A program made the position numbers and the translations under genes. Under the pieces are notes generated by a model that was not told the DNA's origin, ran no database searches, and saw only the letters and a program-made list of their open reading frames with translations. This document shows, in pieces, positions 44,924 through 55,684 of a stretch of 64,000 nucleotides of DNA. This DNA comes from Endothia cerciana (taxonomy: Eukaryota; Ascomycota; Sordariomycetes; Diaporthales; Cryphonectriaceae), in NCBI GenBank assembly GCA_026119935.1, contig JALRMH010000001.1, positions 1,984,001 to 2,048,000 on the forward strand. The letters are read 5' to 3'. The number at the start of each line of letters is the position of its first letter. Position 1 is the first letter of the stretch.

Positions 44924-47341
44924 TCACAGCTGAGCCAGCTGAGGAGCCGCGCGTCTCTTCTTGCACTTCTTGGTGCCTGTGGAGCTGCTGCTGCTGCTGC
45001 TGCTGCTGGAGGAGCTGCTCGAGGCAGAAGCGGTGGAAGACGAGGATGAAGTTGAGCTGGCGCTCGAGGTGGTGCTGGTGGAGGCTTCGCCCAGGAGGAC
45101 CTTGGCGGCGTGCTCAGCAACCACCATGACGATGGCCTGGGAGTTGCCGGTAGGCAGGTCAGGGTGGACAGAGGCATCGACGACGTAGATGTTATCAGTG
45201 CCCCACACCTTGAGGTTGGTGTCGACGACCGAAGTGCCGTCATTGGCAGTGCCCATGCGGGCGGAGCCGACGTAGTGGTCACCCTCGGTGATGTTGTCCT
45301 CAGCAATGAGCTCGGCGGCAGTCGAGGTGAGGGGTTCGAAGGGCGAGTCGTCGGCGGCGACCATGCTGATGAACTTGTTCATGAAGTTGGTGATGGCGGA
45401 CACGTCGGCGGTCGTCTGCAGGTACGGGGTAGTGGTGATGGAGGTCGCGCCCTCGGAGGTCATCTCAAGCACGCCGTGCGAGGTGATACCGTGGGTCAGG
45501 TACGTCTTCATCTTGATGGTGTTATTGGCCGTGGCGGCGATCGTACCCTGAACGTGGTAAGTGTTGCTGTCGTTGGAGGTGGTGGTTGTCCAGAGGTTGA
45601 TGCGCTGTCCAGCCTGCGCCAGCAGACCGCTGGACTCGTCGTTGAACTTGGTTGCCACGGTGGTGTTGGGGCTGGTGAAGGCGGTCGAGGGCAGGGCGTA
45701 CAGGGAGTCCTTGGTGGTGAGCTCGACCACGAAGATCGGGTGGTCCTGCAGGTACTGGCCGACCGGCAGCTCGATCCACTCAGACTCGTCGGGGAGGGTG
45801 ACGGACACGCTGCCGCTCTGGACGGTCTGGATCTGGGCCTTGGGGCCGATGCCAGAGTTGATCAGCATGCGGGGCGTGGACAGGGCACCACCGGCGAGGA
45901 CGACGCTGCCGCCGGACTTCAGGTTGATGATCTGGCGGTCGCCGCTGGAGAGCTCGACCTCGACACCGGTGGCGGTGGAGTTGTTACGGATCACGCGGAC
46001 CAGCTGGGTGTTCAAGGACAGCTTGAAGTTGGACTTGGCCTGGGCGAGGGGGAGGTAGTCCCTGACGGGACCGCCACGCAGACCGTCGCGGATCAGCCAA
46101 GGAGGGTGTGAGAAGACGGCCTGCTTCTCGTTGGGGTAGGCCAGCGCGTCGGTCTGCGAGAAGCCGTTGTCGCCGAGGAAGCCGGACATGACAGTGAAGA
46201 CCTCCTGGTCGACACCGGTGCCGTTGGCGAGGGTAAAGCCGGGGGTGCGGTCATAGAAGGACTCGGCCGACGAGGAGACGTCGGACCACTTCCAGCCGGT
46301 GGGCCACTTGTCATCGAAGTCGTGCTCCGGGGGCTTGACGAACATCATGGCGTTGACGGCAGTGGATCCACCAAGCAGACAGCCAGCCATGCCACCGGTG
46401 TCCGTGCAGTACTCGGAGGTGTCGGAGACGGTGGTAAGGTAGTAACCCATGCCGGGCACATCGTACTGGGTGACGGTGTCGTTGTAGCTCATGGTGGCAT
46501 CGCCCCCAGAGCAGTAGAACGAAGCACCACCGCGCTCCAGGAGGAGGACGGACGCGCCGGACTCAACGAGGCGCTCGGCAACAATGATACCAGCGGCACC
46601 ACCGCCAGCGACGATGTAGTCGTAGGTAGAGTTGCTAGTGGTAGTAGTGGTGGTTGTTGAGTTGCCGCTAGACGAACTGCTGGTAGTGGTGTTGGACGCG
46701 ATAGATCCGGTAGTGCTCGACAGGTCGGTGGTGGAAGCCAGAGCAGCCCAGGTGGAGTAGTCGGATGACTTGGAATCAGAGATGCTGTGAGCGTACTCGC
46801 CATATGCGTTGGAGTGGAAGTTCAGGGTGGCGTCGGAGCTGCTGGTGTCGGTGAGAGCAGTGGTGGACTGGGCATAACCGAAGACCTTCTCGGTATCACT
46901 GGCGCCGAAGGAGATGGAAGTCCCTGTGGCACACCCCTTGCAGACGAATGTGAAGGCCCAGCCGGTGGAGTTGATCGAGGTTCCCGTTGAGATCTCGTAG
47001 ATGCCCAGGGAGGAGTTGGTGATCTCGGGCGGGTTGCTGTATCCGGTGGCCTCACGCAGCGAGGCCACGATCTTATCACCATCCACCCACGCGCAGATGA
47101 GCAGGGCGTTGGCCATCGCGCCAGTCATGGACATTGCTGCGTAGCCATCGATGGAAGAAGATGCCAGGTAGCCGATGAAGTCACCGGTGTAGGCCTCGGG
47201 AGATGCAACACCAAACGCAATGTCGCCCTGGTTGTAGTATGAGAACTCGATCCCGGAGTTCGTGTCGGTCCAGTTAACGGTGGATTGGCCCATCACGCCG
47301 GCAGCCAGGGTGGCCGCGGCGAGGAAGGACTTGAGTGCCAT
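44924..47341 (-). CDS. Cellobiose dehydrogenase (cytochrome AA8 + GMC flavin AA3)
   Basis: Secreted flavocytochrome that oxidises cellobiose/cello-oligosaccharides at C1 and passes electrons through haem b to lytic polysaccharide monooxygenases or other acceptors. Intronless, 805 aa from the ATG that begins a clean signal peptide (MALKSFLAAATLAAGVMG). Residues 19 to about 210 form the haem-b cytochrome domain; Met residues near 69-76 and His near 176-185 are candidate axial ligands. A Ser/Thr linker follows (about 210-238), then the GMC domain beginning DYIVAGGGAAG. GMC catalytic positions are represented by DHYVGSARMG (His) and HPDLPTGNSQA (Asn). There is no CBM1; instead there is a long Ser-rich tail ending in a basic stretch (KKCKKRRAAPQLAQL). 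An in-frame extension upstream of this ATG lacks the signal peptide and is rejected. Confidence 0.93.
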   Translation of the reverse strand: MALKSFLAAATLAAGVMGQSTVNWTDTNSGIEFSYYNQGDIAFGVASPEAYTGDFIGYLASSSIDGYAAMSMTGAMANALLICAWVDGDKIVASLREATGYSNPPEITNSSLGIYEISTGTSINSTGWAFTFVCKGCATGTSISFGASDTEKVFGYAQSTTALTDTSSSDATLNFHSNAYGEYAHSISDSKSSDYSTWAALASTTDLSSTTGSIASNTTTSSSSSGNSTTTTTTTSNSTYDYIVAGGGAAGIIVAERLVESGASVLLLERGGASFYCSGGDATMSYNDTVTQYDVPGMGYYLTTVSDTSEYCTDTGGMAGCLLGGSTAVNAMMFVKPPEHDFDDKWPTGWKWSDVSSSAESFYDRTPGFTLANGTGVDQEVFTVMSGFLGDNGFSQTDALAYPNEKQAVFSHPPWLIRDGLRGGPVRDYLPLAQAKSNFKLSLNTQLVRVIRNNSTATGVEVELSSGDRQIINLKSGGSVVLAGGALSTPRMLINSGIGPKAQIQTVQSGSVSVTLPDESEWIELPVGQYLQDHPIFVVELTTKDSLYALPSTAFTSPNTTVATKFNDESSGLLAQAGQRINLWTTTTSNDSNTYHVQGTIAATANNTIKMKTYLTHGITSHGVLEMTSEGATSITTTPYLQTTADVSAITNFMNKFISMVAADDSPFEPLTSTAAELIAEDNITEGDHYVGSARMGTANDGTSVVDTNLKVWGTDNIYVVDASVHPDLPTGNSQAIVMVVAEHAAKVLLGEASTSTTSSASSTSSSSSTASASSSSSSSSSSSSSSTGTKKCKKRRAAPQLAQL

Positions 47342-48800
47342 GTCTACGGATGTCTGTTGTTGTGTTTCTTGAAGGTTAAAAATCACCACACTTATCAAGG
47401 CTTGCCTGGCAGAGGTGTCTGAGAGAAAGGTAGGGAATGAACGTGGCTCTGCCACAGAAATGAACGTGGACGAAGAAAAGAATGACTTCGTTGAAGAAAA
47501 AGAACGTGATGGTTGGTTCAACCAAGCAAACAACCTGAGACGAAGGATAGGACGGGAACCTCTCTGCGAGACGCCATAGAGACCGTCTTTCTTTTTTAAA
47601 TCCTCGCCATCATGGCCCCTATTGCGGCTCTGTGGAAAGGGCCAGGGAGCAGGAGGCTGAATCCAGTGCATCGCCGGCACCGAGGCTATGGATCACCGTG
47701 GTCCACCACGCCGGCCCTTCATCACAGACTGACGAGCCTCGCATGCAATCCCCGACAAAGGAGTTTGTGGCCTAGACCCACACCAAGGGGCTCTCCTTCG
47801 AGAACAAGTTTGTTTACCATCGAACGTTTGTGTGGGGCGACAGGACACTGACCAGAACGACGCGGCCAATGGCGTGTTGTACACAAAGCAGCCGTCATCC
47901 GGATCGGGAAGGGCGAGGTAGCATACAAGCCCACCGCCATGGATGAAGAACTTGGACCCATATTTAGAATAGACGCTGGCAGGCTGTTGCCGAAGGCTGG
48001 ACGCCCCGCGCCCCTGAAACTGAGCAGCGGCCAAGATCCGTATGTACTATGTAATCGCGGAGCCGCGATTGGGTGCAGTACCCAAAGATAATATATTTTG
48101 TGGTCCCATGGGGCCATCGCGCCGTTGCTTGTTCATTACAATAATGCCCACCTTGTTTCAACCTCCTCCTGATTCGACCCATCTCGTGTTAGCCTTGGCC
48201 AAGCCGCCATGGGCTTTGAGGCCCGGATGAATATTTATGCAAGGGTTGCTGCCCCCCGCATGAACTGTTTCGAAACCCAGATCGCCGGGCCCAGATTCCA
48301 GAGCAAGAAACCAAACAATCAGGGTCCGGTTGTCACTCGCAGGATGTCGATGGTGATGTCGTTTCGTCTTGAAAGCCTTGCGCAGGGTTGATGTTTCTGG
48401 CGCATTTCGATCTAGATTAGATCTGCCAGGACTACCCCAGTGCTCTTTGATCCTGCTTCGCGTCCGGTCGATACCACCACCTGTCGCTCGACCTGGCTGT
48501 TGCACAGACTCCTGTCGCCTCGTCACTGGCAGCGGGTGTCTTGTCTGTGCATCATTCGGGCCCTGCCGTACCGTCTCGCTGTGCAAACCCCACGAATCCA
48601 CCTTGCCATCTTCGTGCTTTAAGAGTGCATAACCCCCCGGGCTTACATGACACCTGAGTTAGGACGCCTTCGCCCTGCAAGTCAGAAATAACTTCAGCTC
48701 CTTCTATCCTAAGCGTTCTGCCGTCATTCAGGATGTGTGCCTCCAACTGCTCATGAGTTGGCGCCTGGGTTTAGGCTCAGAGCTGAGGACCGAGCTTTAG
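47342..48800. other. Upstream of cellobiose dehydrogenase; 5' flank of the alpha/beta hydrolase
   Basis: Should hold the cellobiose dehydrogenase promoter. I searched for an upstream exon giving the missing N-terminal part of the neighbouring hydrolase and did not find one. Confidence 0.5.
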
Positions 48801-49586
48801 ACTCGCAGCCGCCGTATCGCCGCCGGCGTTTGCAGTTCATGCTCACCATCGTCAGGCGGGAGGACCTACCACGACGAGCTTGCGGACTGGCTACACCGCT
48901 ACATCTTCCCAGCAGTATGGAGGCAATTCGGCCAGGGATGCAGCGGCGTGGTCCTCCACTGCCACAGCCTGGCCACGCCGAGTACCGTGATCGCCGCCGG
49001 CCTAGTTGCGGGAGAGCAAGCCCGTGGCGAGACGCCAGAGTATCCGTTGGTTGGCATGACGATCTCAGGTTTCGGCACACAGATCACGCCAGAGATCGCA
49101 TCCCACCCCATTCAGTCTCCCCGGGACTCGGAGCCCCTGTTTGAACCACCACCCCCAGCCAGGATGAAGGATGACAGGATGCTTCCTGTGGGCACTGCCG
49201 AGCCGGCGATTTATGCCCTGACCGAGAAGCTGGACAAGCCCAGAGTCTTTGCGGAGATCGCCGAGTTCAGAATCATCTGGTATCCGGATGGGTGGCGACA
49301 ACTGTGCGGCCGGGTCAAGGTGCCGGTCATGGTCGGGATGGCGGAGCACGACTCGTTGTGGATGGGCACGGGGGAACATGTTAAGGCCTTCACTAACGGT
49401 TTTACCGGAAGCGACAGGGTTGATGCAAGTGTGGTCAAGGGGGCACCGCATTGCATCGAGCTAAGTTACCTGGCCCAGGGGTGGTATGCGAGATGCTTTG
49501 GATGGGCCTTGGAGTGCGCGGGCGCAGCTGCTTTGAGGAAGAGCCGAGACGTCGAATCACGGAGTTTTGAACCGAATGCTCTTTGA
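48801..49586 (+). CDS. Alpha/beta-hydrolase, 5' end missing or unresolved
   Basis: Coding-quality sequence runs in one frame from about 48801 (TYHDELADWLHRYIFPAVW) to the stop at 49584-49586. The catalytic triad is visible: nucleophile Ser in the elbow CHSLAT, Asp in AEHDSLW, His in APHCIE. The N-terminal third of a typical hydrolase (oxyanion-hole and first strands) is absent; a TAG precedes in frame at 48798. Either an upstream exon joins at an AG near 48800-48835, or the gene has lost its 5' end and is a pseudogene. Substrate unknown. The tail (ESRSFEPNAL) looks intact. Confidence 0.6.
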   Translation, partial: TRSRRIAAGVCSSCSPSSGGRTYHDELADWLHRYIFPAVWRQFGQGCSGVVLHCHSLATPSTVIAAGLVAGEQARGETPEYPLVGMTISGFGTQITPEIASHPIQSPRDSEPLFEPPPPARMKDDRMLPVGTAEPAIYALTEKLDKPRVFAEIAEFRIIWYPDGWRQLCGRVKVPVMVGMAEHDSLWMGTGEHVKAFTNGFTGSDRVDASVVKGAPHCIELSYLAQGWYARCFGWALECAGAAALRKSRDVESRSFEPNAL

Positions 49587-49688
49587 GCTGTAGATCATAA
49601 AAAATTGTAAGCCCCGCTCCATATCTCAGAAATATCTCCCACCGCTACTTAGACTCCCCTAAGCCATGTCATTACCACCTGGCGAACT

Positions 49689-50808
49689 TCAGACAACGCT
49701 GGTAGACGCCGCTGGCTGCTCAGGCTTGTCTCTGTACTGAAGTTTTGCCCTCATCTTCCTGTAATCGTCCTGAACTATTGGTGGGTATTTGACCGGGTTG
49801 CTCTGGCTGGAGCATGCCGGGATGCATTCGATGACTGAAGTCGGGTCAGGACTGACAAAGTATGGCATGGAATACCGAGATTTGGTCAGTGCCTTTTCTC
49901 CTGCAGGCTTGTCAGCAGCAGTAGGCGGCACGGTGACTCGATGCAGTGTTGACTTGAGGTAGTCTGGAGTTCGAATCAGCGGTCTAATCCCGAAAGAAGT
50001 ATCACGGGGATCCCAGCCACACACCATTGCTCCATCGCATCAGCAAATCGCCGACGTTCATCACCAAAGCCCCTCTGATGGGCGTGGCATCGATAAATTC
50101 CCCGGGCCGCTCAAAGTCCTCGACTTGCAGCCCACCACAGTCGTCCTGGAATAACATCGTGATCGATGTCCAGTCCGAGTGAGCTGGCATTCTCGCCATC
50201 GCATTGCTCGTCAACTTCTCCGTCTCGACTGGCGGGTAATGCAGCAAGCGGAGCTGGTTGTTCTGCCCACTGTGGTACCGCAGGAGGAAGCCCTCGTCAT
50301 CAAGCCCAATGCCGATGGCCATGGCCTTGAGCAGTTCCTTCGCCGTGTCAAACAGCGACCAGTAGAGCCCTGTGGTGAACTTCCGAAATCCGGGCAGGAC
50401 CTCCTCCGGCAGCCACTGGTTCGGCTGGGCGGCAAGCGTCTCGCTCCCGATCTCGTAGGATTCTTTGCAATCCTGCACCTGGCGCAGCTGCGCGTCTTCG
50501 TCGTCAGAGTCGGCGCCGTCCCGGTGGATGTACTGCGAGACCTTCTCGAGGCCGGGCCAGGAATAGCCTCGGTGGACATCCGGTCCGGGCGGGTGGGGTG
50601 CTAGCATCTTGCTCTCCTCCGGCAGGTCGAAGAGCTTCTTAGACCATGCAAATGCCTCCGCGAGAAGATCATCGGGGACGCCGTGGTTGATGACATAGAC
50701 GAAGCCAACGCGTCGGCATGCGTCGGCAAGGTCGTGCGCAACTCCCTCCCTGTCCTCGGGTGTTCCCTTGAGCCAGCGGCTGAAGTCTATAACAGGTAGC
50801 GATGCCAT
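49689..50808 (-). CDS. 2-oxoglutarate/Fe(II)-dependent oxygenase (isopenicillin-N-synthase-like)
   Basis: Soluble non-haem iron dioxygenase of the plant/fungal DIOX family; hydroxylation, desaturation or ring closure are possible and the substrate is unknown. Two exons: 50808-50025 and 49963-49689, giving 352 aa. The N-terminal DIOX_N domain begins LPVIDFSRWL with the conserved VGFVYVINHGVPDD. The iron ligands are HSD (in PAHSDWTSITMLFQDD) and the His in LKSTLHRV; the 2OG-binding Arg is in RYS of KSRYSMPYF. Intron 49964-50024 (61 nt) joins RWSN to DYLKSTLHRV exactly as the family requires. It is divergent from the small Cys-rich gene. Such enzymes are often tailoring enzymes, but no synthase gene is in view. 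Confidence 0.93.
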
Positions 50809-51827
50809 CGGTCTGATCTCTCCAGATTCGATATCGAGTTCCAGGCGCGCGATTCCAGTGAGGTATCTCAAATGTGTCTTATGTGTTTGGGGATCTAGGC
50901 GTCGGCCTGCCTGTAGGCTCAAGATGGGTCGAGATAGCATGTGTGGGGCTGAGAACCAGATACCGCACTGCGTGACGCCTGACAAAGATAGGGCGCGGGG
51001 TCCATATTTTTGCCGCCGATCATTCTGGAGAGTACGGTTGACCGACCCCCCACCAAAATAGGGATTGTGATGTGTGTGCCGGCAAAGCCTATGTTAGAGG
51101 CAGTTCACCATTTTTCTTTTGAGGAGCCTCTGGAAGTGCTACAGAGAAATAATATTGGTCATCTCGCCAGCAGTTCAAGGCAGCGTGAATTAATCAACAT
51201 TCACATCCTAGCATGTTTTTGAGAGATAGAACACATGGATCTCATGGGGGTAAACAGCCAAAGACCTCATGACGATTCAATAGAATATTGTGAATGATGT
51301 CCCTGGCGAGATACATAGGACTCAGGAAGTAATTGGCACAAGAATGTGTTGCTACTCTCCAACACATCTACTGTTTCTACGGATTGACAATGGGATCGTC
51401 TTGACAACCTACCTCGAAATCTGTACACTCAATTCAAGGTAGCCCCCAACGCTAGTCGTAAAAGTAGAAATCTACGCCGACTCACATGGAAGTGCTTGCC
51501 TCAAGACAAAGTTCACTTTCTGCTTCATTGAATTTATCCATGGAACTCGTGTGGAGACCAACCACCCAGTCACTGGCAGTTCTTCACAAGATGTAGTGGT
51601 GAATGAGAGAGGAAGACCGTCGCCTTGATATAAATATCTGCCCTGGAGCCAGGTTGAACTTGACCTGATACCAACAGGAAATATCTCAAAGGTCACCTTC
51701 GCAGAGTCCTTCGACACAGAGTTGAGAAGACCAGCACCAACGGACCAAAAGACATCCAGCCAAACAGCAACAAAGCAACACGTGATCAATCAACACCAAG
51801 ACATCATCAACTACATACAGGGCCACC
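50809..51827. other. Divergent upstream region, no gene seen
   Basis: Lies between the start of the 2OG oxygenase and the start of the small Cys-rich ORF. AT-richer than the coding flanks; no defined element recognised. Confidence 0.5.
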
Positions 51828-52040
51828 ATGTGTCGGCATATCTATACCCGATACCGATGTGGCCACCAGGTGCTGGAGTCATCGACGAAGTGCCAGGACT
51901 ATCGACGACAAGGCTGGTGCAACCAGTACTCGGAGTGTGTCATGCCAGTGCGTGCGCGATGCTCGCCATGCTTCAACCGCGACCTCGAGGGCGCCGCTGG
52001 ATCTGCTGGTAAGTGTCTCAACCAGTCCTCTGGCAGGTAA
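51828..52040 (+). CDS. Small cysteine-rich fungal protein
   Basis: 70-codon frame starting at a good ATG (ccaccATG). It begins MCRHIYTRYRCGHQVLE, with further Cys in KCQDYRRQGWCNQYSEC and RCSPC: about eight Cys plus a CGH motif, suggesting a metal-binding module. No signal peptide. This pattern (M-C-x-x-I-Y-T-R-Y-x-C-G-H) recalls small uncharacterised proteins common in filamentous fungi, from general memory and not checked. A strong GTAAGTG donor after SAG, with a CAG acceptor too close to use, suggests that more exons may follow downstream. Confidence 0.6.
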   Translation: MCRHIYTRYRCGHQVLESSTKCQDYRRQGWCNQYSECVMPVRARCSPCFNRDLEGAAGSAGKCLNQSSGR

Positions 52041-52907
52041 CTGTAGTGGTCTGGGACCCTGGGGGTTGACTACTCAGGTAGCCCCCACGAGGAAATCGGG
52101 ACCTACGCGGTCATAAATATTTCAGCTACTAGACCCGCGAACGACAATATAACACTGGGTTGAGCACATAACCATTCTGGTATAGGATTTATATGCCTTT
52201 AGTGTCTTTTCTTCTTGAATTCTTCCATGTTGGTCGGTGTGTGGATATGCCACGGCCTCCGGTACGCTGACTACTCACCCATTCGAGCACTTAGACGTAC
52301 CTAAGTAGGCATCTGCTCTGGGGTGAGATATTCTGTTAGGAATCTAGGACATGTAAACTTTTCCTGACCAGGTCTCGTAGAAGATCAATTCATGGCAGGT
52401 CTACAATTCTTGCGGCCTGTCCAGATATATGTGAGCGGGCTGAGGCCTGCAGATGATACCTCCTTAATGCTTGGGACTTGACCTCGGGAGCCATCACCCA
52501 ATACATTATTTCCTCGAAAGTGGCTTGTCAAGGGGACTTTTCTGTAGGTGATCAACTGGAGGAAGTGCAGGTGTAAGAAGGTGGGCCTCAACCTATCCAT
52601 GGATGCCCTTTCCAGCACCCAACTGCTCCCTACCGTTCTTTCCTCTAGTGCCCTCAGTGTTGTGCGTTATCAGGGAAAGAAGTGTGCGAGAGGCGCAAGT
52701 GGAAGTAATATACAGGCGTCTTTCCTTCCATCCAGGTTTTCTATCGTCCCCGCCGCGAATCTTGACTTTAGCTGATTGCACGACAGACTGTCTCCCTCTG
52801 CCGTCATCCACTCCCATCCGTTTTTCGCCTCTTCTTTCCGTCCTAGCATCTTCCCTTGGCCAAAATCAAAATCTCCCACTTTCCCACGATATCCCATCGA
52901 GGTCACC
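52041..52907. other. Intergenic before the 270-aa gene
   Basis: No gene seen. A CT-rich stretch precedes the start codon at 52908, consistent with a fungal promoter/leader. Confidence 0.45.
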
Positions 52908-53941
52908 ATGCATGCCGCCGATCCCATCGATCCTCGCCAGCACTCGCTGCTCGAATTCGCGATGAAGACGTTCGAGCGGATGAAGGGCCGCCCCTTGACT
53001 ACCGCTGAGCGTGGCCACATCGCGCGTACTACCATGGTTCAGTTCCTCAACCTCACGAACCCTGAGCCTAACACCTTCATGGCGCTCGAAAAGTGGGTTA
53101 CAGGCCTTGACCTCATCCGTACCAAGCCCGAGGACTGGTTTCGTCGCCGGGCTATCGACGATAGAGACCGCGCCCTACTCAACGCGGACCCCATGCCCTG
53201 CTTCAACGTCGGCGAAAAGTCCTTCCTCAAGAAGATGGTGCATAGAGACCTGTAGTCACACTTGATATGAGCCCCGCAGCTAATGATTCTTAGGCTCACA
53301 AACTTGTGGACAAGGCGTTCGAGGTGATATGTCCCCAGCCCGCTTCTCTTCCGCTTTGTCTTCCAGCAGGTCACTTATACGCCTCACAATCAGACCTTTT
53401 GGACCGTCGAGAATGACCAGGAGTGCCGAAAAATGGCTCGTCAAGCTGGCAGCGACTTCATCGGGTCTCCCAAGGTCCCTGCCGTCACCCCTCTGCAGGA
53501 CTGGCACTCCATGAAACGTACGTATCTGCATGAACCCGGATCTTTCGACCTTGACTAAATTATGTGCTTCATCCAGTGGACGTCCACGTCGATGGCAACA
53601 TGGCTCCCGATCCACAACGGGGCCTGCTGTGCACTATGCCTTCCAAGACCCGCGTCATCGCTGGCCCCAAGCACACCTGCATGACTCACCCCTGGGATGC
53701 TATGACCCTCCTCGACTGCTACGCTGGCACCGCCAGAATGTTCAACAATCCAACCTACGGCTCCCGCATGGTTGACGCTCTTCTCATGAAGATGTGCGAG
53801 GACTACGATCGTGAGTTGCCTGCACATTTCTGCCTCGACAAGGAGGATATTGCTGACAGAATCATGTCAGATCCCTGGGTTGTGGTGGCTGTCAAGGACT
53901 CCGGCCCTTTCGTTGCAGCTGAGAGTTGCTATATGCTCTGA
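52908..53941 (+). CDS. Unrecognised 270-aa (or 290-aa) protein
   Basis: Family not recognised. Exons: 52908-53237, 53294-53323 (30 nt), 53370-53517, 53577-53810, 53871-53941, giving 270 aa. The protein starts MHAADPIDPRQHSLLEF and has a predicted helical first part (EFAMKTFERMKGRPLTTAER). Later Cys/His/Trp-containing segments include TVENDQECRKMARQAG, HTCMTHPWDAMTLLDCY and the end VAVKDSGPFVAAESCYML. No signal peptide or transmembrane helix. The donor after exon 1 (GTGCAT) is weak, and the 46-nt intron is near the lower limit. The last intron is 60 nt with no stop in frame, so retention would insert 20 residues (RELPAHFCLDKEDIADRIMS). CT-rich leader precedes the ATG. Confidence 0.65.
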
Positions 53942-55684
53942 GTACGTTGTGGCGACGGGAATTATGAGAAATCATAGACTGACCATAGTGGCCACTCCTC
54001 TAGGCTTCATTTTGGCCATTCACTTGCCAGAAATTTTGGACCGTCTGCGCCAGATTTAAGTAGTGCACCCATGAATGATAGCAATCTGACTCCTGTTCCC
54101 TTATCAACACGGATCTCGGCATAGTACAAAATGGGAGAACGTTCTCTTAAATTGGCTGCATGGGTCTCTGTTTCCCTCCCGTATCGTTTCTATAGGCTCA
54201 AGCAGGAGTCCGTCCAAGGGCACAGTGTAATACCCGAGAAAGCCAATCGCCACTATCAGTAGGACCTATATAAGGTACCTTTGTAGAGTTCAGCAAGGCG
54301 TACGAGGGCCTACATCGGACGGCGGAACGGAGAAATAAGAGGTTGCCAGACATTCCAAAGCTGGAGATCCAAGGCGGTCGCAGTGCAGGGCTCTCAAGAT
54401 TGACAGAGTGCGATGCTACTGGGGGGGAGGGGGGGCTTAGTCGTATCTTGAGATCGAGGAACGAGAGAGGTCGATAAGTTTATCGTTTACTTGCCCTGGG
54501 GGGTGGGGGTGGAGGGGCTATTGGGGATCGAGGTTGGTTATGGGCTGGCAAATAAGTTGTAAGACTACGGCATTGGTGATCCTGGTCAAGTGAAAGTGAT
54601 GGACTTCGAGACTTGATACAAACAATTGCTGAATAGGTTCTGGTACCTTGGATGATCGAGATAGCTTGTTGCTTCTCCCATCTTGCGTGAGCCTTGCCCG
54701 CAGTCTGCTGTTGAGAGTGGGCCCATGCTGTGTGTCATTGGAGGACTGATACATGTTATCGATACGTGATTCTGACTGGGGCTGGGTCATCGTCGAGGTC
54801 AATCTTGTGGACTCGATAATCCGCAAGTCCTGGTTAGATGATTAGGACTGCACGCCCTACGCACGTGTCGAAAGGAAGTATGAGATGCAGATACGAAGAT
54901 GCTATGGAATTTTACTGTACATGTTCTCATGCACTACTAAATGCGGATGTGCTTGCATGACCAGGTCCCTGTGTCGAGACCCTATAGTGCTATGAAAAGT
55001 AAAGAAGGGTCCCAGTATTGCAACTGCAATCGGAATCTGATACCAGAGTACACAGCCCACTACCTTGGCAGGTGTATGACCAAAACTCAAATTGATGGGA
55101 CCGCAGAGAAAAGGCGGGGGAGCGAAATGACAGTAATGCGGCTCTGCAGAAAGAAGTGAGATTGGCAGCGATCCTTCTCCACATGAATCGCGCGCGATTG
55201 CTTCCAGAGTATGGTGTCCTCCACCGCAAACACTCGGATTTGCCTAGAGAACCCTTTGGAGGCTGAGCTATATGAAACAGCCCACCACCTGCAGCACAGC
55301 CTCAGCAGCGACACGGGTACTGACTCGAGGCAGCGCGCAACCGGGAGCCAGACGACGGCTTGGCGTGAAAATAACCTCATCGCGAAGTTGAAGTCTTTCT
55401 AATATGCTTTTTTCCGATCAGGGGTCGGATGAACCACTTTCTTGACATCATGTTGCCGGCGAGCTGGACCTGGTCGGCTCAGCATTAAATACAGGACGGT
55501 GATCTCTCGACGGGACATGAATATCATTGCCAACCATCCCTTCATCCTCCGCTCAACCAGGTCCTCTATAGACATTCACTCTTTTTTATCGCTCTCTAGG
55601 ATCATTGCATCGCAATCACGGTCTTTACAAGTCCAACACTCACTCGTTCTGAGGGTTATAACGACCTCGCCACCAATATATATA
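53942..55684. other. Intergenic; promoter region of the secreted protein gene
   Basis: No gene seen. Contains G-runs near 54421-54435 and 54499-54512. A TATA-like CATTAAATA lies at 55483-55491, about 195 bp before the next start codon. Confidence 0.5.

Noticed and set aside
45110..46111. 333-codon plus-strand frame opposite cellobiose dehydrogenase
   Set aside because: Gly/Val/Asp-rich antisense shadow; the minus strand has clear GMC motifs.
47342..47680. In-frame N-terminal extension of cellobiose dehydrogenase
   Set aside because: The internal ATG at 47341 begins a clean signal peptide directly before the cytochrome domain; the extension would bury it.
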